NCBI RefSeq assembly: GCF_900107215.1
Contig: NZ_FNPD01000008.1
Span: 46,316-110,315, forward strand
From: Acetomicrobium thermoterrenum DSM 13490
Lineage (GTDB): Bacteria; Synergistota; Synergistia; Synergistales; Acetomicrobiaceae
DNA length: 64,000 nucleotides
Reading direction: 5' to 3'
A program made the translations under genes and the position numbers. This document shows, one piece after another, positions 61,380 to 64,000 of the stretch; within the stretch, counting starts at the first letter, position 1; each line of letters begins with the position of its first letter. The notes under the pieces are model-generated. The model saw only the letters and a program-made list of their open reading frames with translations. It made no database searches and had not been told where the DNA came from.

Positions 61380-61553
61380 CTACTGGGATATTGCCGATAC
61401 CGGGCAGGTGGACACGCAGGCTCCACACTCTATGCAGGTATCGGGGTCCACTTTAGCTTTCCCGTCCTCAATGCTGATCGCCTCGGCCGGGCAAACGCCA
61501 ACACATGCTTCACATCCTATACAGGTATCCCTATCAACTACCGCTTTTGCCAT
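61380..61553 (-). CDS. Small 2[4Fe-4S] ferredoxin
   Basis: The 57-residue product is a clostridial-type ferredoxin with two cluster motifs: CIGCEACVGVCP near residues 11-22 and CIECGACVSTCP near residues 40-51. It carries low-potential electrons, for example for AOR, pyruvate oxidoreductase or hydrogenase. AGGAGGG precedes ATG 61553. It is a single gene between gpsA and cca. Confidence 0.95.
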   Translation of the reverse strand: MAKAVVDRDTCIGCEACVGVCPAEAISIEDGKAKVDPDTCIECGACVSTCPVSAISQ

Positions 61554-61611
61554 GAAAAATCCCTCCTATTTTTTGTTGAAGTTTCTTCAAAAGCTACAAC
61601 CATGTCAAATT

Positions 61612-62625
61612 TTACATCCATTGCATAGCCGGGGGCAACTCGGGCTTTGGATCCCTCAACAGAAGGTTGCTCAATGCCTCATTGGGCGAAAGGCCCTCGT
61701 ACAATATGGCGTACACCTCTTCGACGATAGGGAGTTCCACTCCCACCTGTTGTGCCATTTTCTTCAAAGCTTTAACGGTATAGATTCCCTCTGCGACTTG
61801 ACCCAGTTCATCCGACGCTTCTTTCATGGATTTTCCCATGCCGATGGAAAAACCCAGGCGCATATTCCTCGAGTGGCCGCTGAAACAAGTAACGATCAAG
61901 TCTCCAACGCCTGCAAGGCCGGAAAGCGTCAGGGGATTAGCTCTCATCTTCGCTCCAAGCCGCATTATTTCGGCCAGCCCTCTGCTTACAAGAGCTGCCA
62001 AAGCATTATCTCCCAATTCCATGGCTTTTGCAATCCCGGCAGCGATGGCTATGACGTTTTTGACCGCCCCGCCGATCTCCACCCCTACGACATCGTTTGA
62101 AGTATAAACCCTGAAGGTGGGACGAGAAAAGACGTTTTGCCACATCTCGGCAGCCTCTACCCTCAAGGAAGCTACCACCACTGCCGTGGGAAAACCCCGG
62201 ATTACCTCTTCGGCGTGGCTGGGGCCGGACAACACGGAATAGGAAACATCGCCCAAGACATTTTTTACTATTTCACTGACGGTAAATGCCGAATCTATTT
62301 CTATGCCCTTGGCAACGTTGCATATTTCAGGCCTTTGGGGTGCCATATTCCCAGAAAGTTCCGTCAAAAAGCCTCTTACGGCCTGAGTTGGGAGCGCCAA
62401 AACCCATTTCGGCGATTCAACTGCCTCGTCGATTTTGGAAGTAGCCGTTACATTTGAAGAGATTCTGTATCCTCTAAGATAATTCGGATTTTCGCCCAAC
62501 AAATTTATAGCCCGGGCCTGATCGGACCTCCTGCACCATAGGACAACCCGATGTCCCAATTCCCCAAGCAAATTTGCCAAAGCCGTACCCCAACTGCCGG
62601 CGCCAAAGACCGTGATCTCTTCCAT
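61612..62625 (-). CDS. gpsA: NAD(P)-dependent glycerol-3-phosphate dehydrogenase
   Basis: The 337-residue product has the GpsA pattern: VFGAGSWGTALANLLGELG, LSGPSHAEEVIRGFPTAVV, the catalytic lysine in GVEIGGAVKNVIAIAAG and TLSGLAGVGDLIVTCFS. It makes sn-glycerol 3-phosphate for phospholipids. It follows the acylphosphatase gene by eight bases. Confidence 0.95.
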   Translation of the reverse strand: MEEITVFGAGSWGTALANLLGELGHRVVLWCRRSDQARAINLLGENPNYLRGYRISSNVTATSKIDEAVESPKWVLALPTQAVRGFLTELSGNMAPQRPEICNVAKGIEIDSAFTVSEIVKNVLGDVSYSVLSGPSHAEEVIRGFPTAVVVASLRVEAAEMWQNVFSRPTFRVYTSNDVVGVEIGGAVKNVIAIAAGIAKAMELGDNALAALVSRGLAEIMRLGAKMRANPLTLSGLAGVGDLIVTCFSGHSRNMRLGFSIGMGKSMKEASDELGQVAEGIYTVKALKKMAQQVGVELPIVEEVYAILYEGLSPNEALSNLLLRDPKPELPPAMQWM

Positions 62626-62633
62626 TTAATCGA

Positions 62634-62909
62634 TCAACCTCTTATCTGAAAATTTTTACACTTCGGATCGGGGTCTTCGTAAACCATGATCGCATCTTTT
62701 ACAATAGCGTGAGGGGGTCCTTTTCTGCACCAATCGATCATCTTCTCCACGTTCTCCGGCTCTCCCTGGATCACGACCTCAACCCTTCCATCGTCGAGAT
62801 TTCTTATAAAACCGGAAACCATTAGTTCTTTCGCTTTAGCGGCTGCATAATACCTGAAGGCCACTCCCTGCACCCTTCCCGTAAGCCAAAGATGCGCCCT
62901 CACGAGCAC
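62634..62909 (-). CDS. acyP: Acylphosphatase
   Basis: The 91-residue product has the two acylphosphatase signatures: GRVQGVAFRYYA (phosphate-binding Arg) and GFIRNLDDGRVEVVIQGE (catalytic Asn). It hydrolyses acyl phosphates such as acetyl phosphate or carbamoyl phosphate. I chose GTG 62909 because GGAGGG lies about seven bases upstream; the longer frame to 62933 has no site. Confidence 0.93.
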   Translation of the reverse strand: MLVRAHLWLTGRVQGVAFRYYAAAKAKELMVSGFIRNLDDGRVEVVIQGEPENVEKMIDWCRKGPPHAIVKDAIMVYEDPDPKCKNFQIRG

Positions 62910-63092
62910 GAAGGTCCCTCCTTTCCTCGACACTCTCTGTTATCTTACCATAGACGGACAGCGACTCAACTGGCAAAAAGTAGGTGCGCAAAGGAGATTT
63001 AGCTGTTATAATGGCGAGAAAAAATTCTTGATCGGGCTAACATAGACAATAATCCCTTTCAAGATGTACACAGACAGGAGGATAGGATCGCA

Positions 63093-63920
63093 ATGGAAAG
63101 GGAAAAAGTAGCCATTATAGGTGCAGGAGTCATTGGTGGGGCTATAGCCTGCGCCATAAGCGATGATTTTCAGGTTACTGCCACTAGGCGCAAAATCGAG
63201 AGGTTGTCCCCTCTAGCCGAAAGGGGCATCAACATAACTTCCGACAACGATAAGGCGGTATCGGAAGCAGAGGTCGTCATCATATCAGTAAAGCCCTATC
63301 AGGTGATACCTCTCTTGAAAAATCTCTCTAACGGCCTCAAGGATAAGCTGGTGATCTCCTTCGCGGCATCCATAAACCTTGACTTGATGCAACGCGTAAT
63401 TCCCGACTCTCGAGTGGTCAGGGCTATGACCAATATTGCCGTTCAGGTAAAGGAAGGATATACTGTATATTCTTGTGGGAAAAACGTAACCGACTCAGAC
63501 AAGAACGTCATCACAAAAATCTTCGAGGACATGGGTGAATACGAAGAAGTGGACGAGCAGCACCTCGACGTTTTGACGGCTATGGCAGGCTCAAGCCCGG
63601 CCTATCTTTACACAGTAGTAGAAGCCATGATATACGGGGCACTTCAAGTGGGATTGCCAAGAGATCTCGCCCTAAGAGCTGCGGCATGGTCCGTCATAGG
63701 AGCTTCTCACCTTCTCTTGAGCTCCGGGAAACACCCTGCCGAGTTAAGAGATATGGTGGTGACGCCCGGGGGCGTCACCATAGATGCCATTTATGCACTT
63801 GAGGACGGCAAGGTGAGGACTGCCTTCATGAAGGCCATACGCGATGCTTCTCTTAAAGCACAGCGCCTTGCCCGAGACGCTTGCGACGAAGCGGAAAGGC
63901 AGTTGGGAAAAGAGAATTAA
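63093..63920 (+). CDS. proC: Pyrroline-5-carboxylate reductase
   Basis: The 275-residue product has the ProC pattern: VAIIGAGVIGGAIACAI (nucleotide loop), SVKPYQVIPLL, VVRAMTNIAVQVKEG and LTAMAGSSPAYLYTVVEAM, ending in RDMVVTPGGVTIDAIYALE. It makes proline from pyrroline-5-carboxylate. GACAGGAGG precedes ATG 63093. It is divergent from the acylphosphatase-gpsA operon. Confidence 0.95.
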   Translation: MEREKVAIIGAGVIGGAIACAISDDFQVTATRRKIERLSPLAERGINITSDNDKAVSEAEVVIISVKPYQVIPLLKNLSNGLKDKLVISFAASINLDLMQRVIPDSRVVRAMTNIAVQVKEGYTVYSCGKNVTDSDKNVITKIFEDMGEYEEVDEQHLDVLTAMAGSSPAYLYTVVEAMIYGALQVGLPRDLALRAAAWSVIGASHLLLSSGKHPAELRDMVVTPGGVTIDAIYALEDGKVRTAFMKAIRDASLKAQRLARDACDEAERQLGKEN

Positions 63921-63960
63921 AAGCCAAACTTGGCCGTTAAATCTTCCTTAAGTTCCCTTA

Positions 63961-63997
63961 AAAAAGACTCTGCCCCCTTTGGGGGTTGGGTCTTTTT
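63961..63997 (+). terminator. Terminator after proC
   Basis: AAAAAGAC with the partner GTCTTTTT encloses an inner CCCCC/GGGGG stem; the plus strand ends in TTTTT. It lies about 40 bases after proC and also fits a downstream gene on the other strand. Confidence 0.75.
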
Positions 63998-64000
63998 GCT

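Noticed and set aside
61380..61553. Plus-strand 83- and 230-codon frames over the ferredoxin and gpsA
   Set aside because: They are shadows; the minus strand encodes perfect ferredoxin cluster motifs and a full GpsA.

Overview
The window looks like a chromosomal segment of an anaerobic bacterium of the phylum Synergistota, probably close to Acetomicrobium/Anaerobaculum. This is an inference from gene content: a B12-dependent propanediol microcompartment, tungsten-type aldehyde:ferredoxin oxidoreductases, an Mrp-type antiporter, leucine dehydrogenase, a pyruvate phosphate dikinase and several clostridia-like regulators, at moderate GC. No rRNA, tRNA, CRISPR array, prophage or intact insertion sequence was seen.

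Region 1 (1-12524, minus strand) is a pdu operon for a bacterial microcompartment. Read in transcription order it is pduU, pduV, pduA, pduB, pduC, pduD, pduE, pduG, pduH, a pduK-like shell gene, a pduJ-like shell gene, pduL and eutJ, which runs off the left edge. Immediately upstream are a PocR-domain sensor kinase and an AraC-type response regulator that probably sense the diol and switch the operon on. The aldehyde dehydrogenase, alcohol dehydrogenase and cobalamin-recycling genes are not in the window and may lie to the left.

Region 2 (12803-20029) holds a C69 dipeptidase, then a carbohydrate cluster: FGGY kinase, 2-hydroxyacid dehydrogenase and class II aldolase on the minus strand, divergent from a Tm-1/UPF0261 gene and a PEP-hydrolase-like TIM barrel on the plus strand. 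If the aldolase splits a 6-deoxyketose phosphate it would make lactaldehyde, the precursor of 1,2-propanediol, which would tie this cluster to region 1 (inference).

Region 3 (20047-27802) holds leucine dehydrogenase, a membrane protein of unknown function, a DUF362 protein, a large UPF0182 membrane protein and a secreted M23 peptidase. A 27-bp dyad upstream of leucine dehydrogenase shares its core with the pdu promoter region. Region 4 (28180-33643) is an eight-gene Mrp-type cation/proton antiporter operon with a dissected MrpA.

Region 5 (33796-55105) is mixed metabolism: tautomerase, MFS exporter, RlmI-like methyltransferase, two intact AOR genes with three MoaD/ThiS-like neighbours and one AOR remnant, lysA, a ClC channel, mgsA, trmO, ppdK, ferritin-like proteins, a diguanylate cyclase, a CDF transporter, and the cobalamin genes cobD and cbiB that fit the B12 demand of region 1. 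Region 6 (55476-63920) holds a DMT exporter, PolX, a decayed PAS/GGDEF/EAL gene, an AhpD-like protein, CCA transferase, a 57-residue ferredoxin, gpsA, acylphosphatase and proC. Between 59112 and 59444 a small gene with a good ribosome binding site is interrupted only by two consecutive in-frame UGA codons, followed at the right distance by a hairpin that fits the bacterial SECIS model. It is the most unusual signal in the window: a candidate selenoprotein with adjacent selenocysteines, or else a simple pseudogene.
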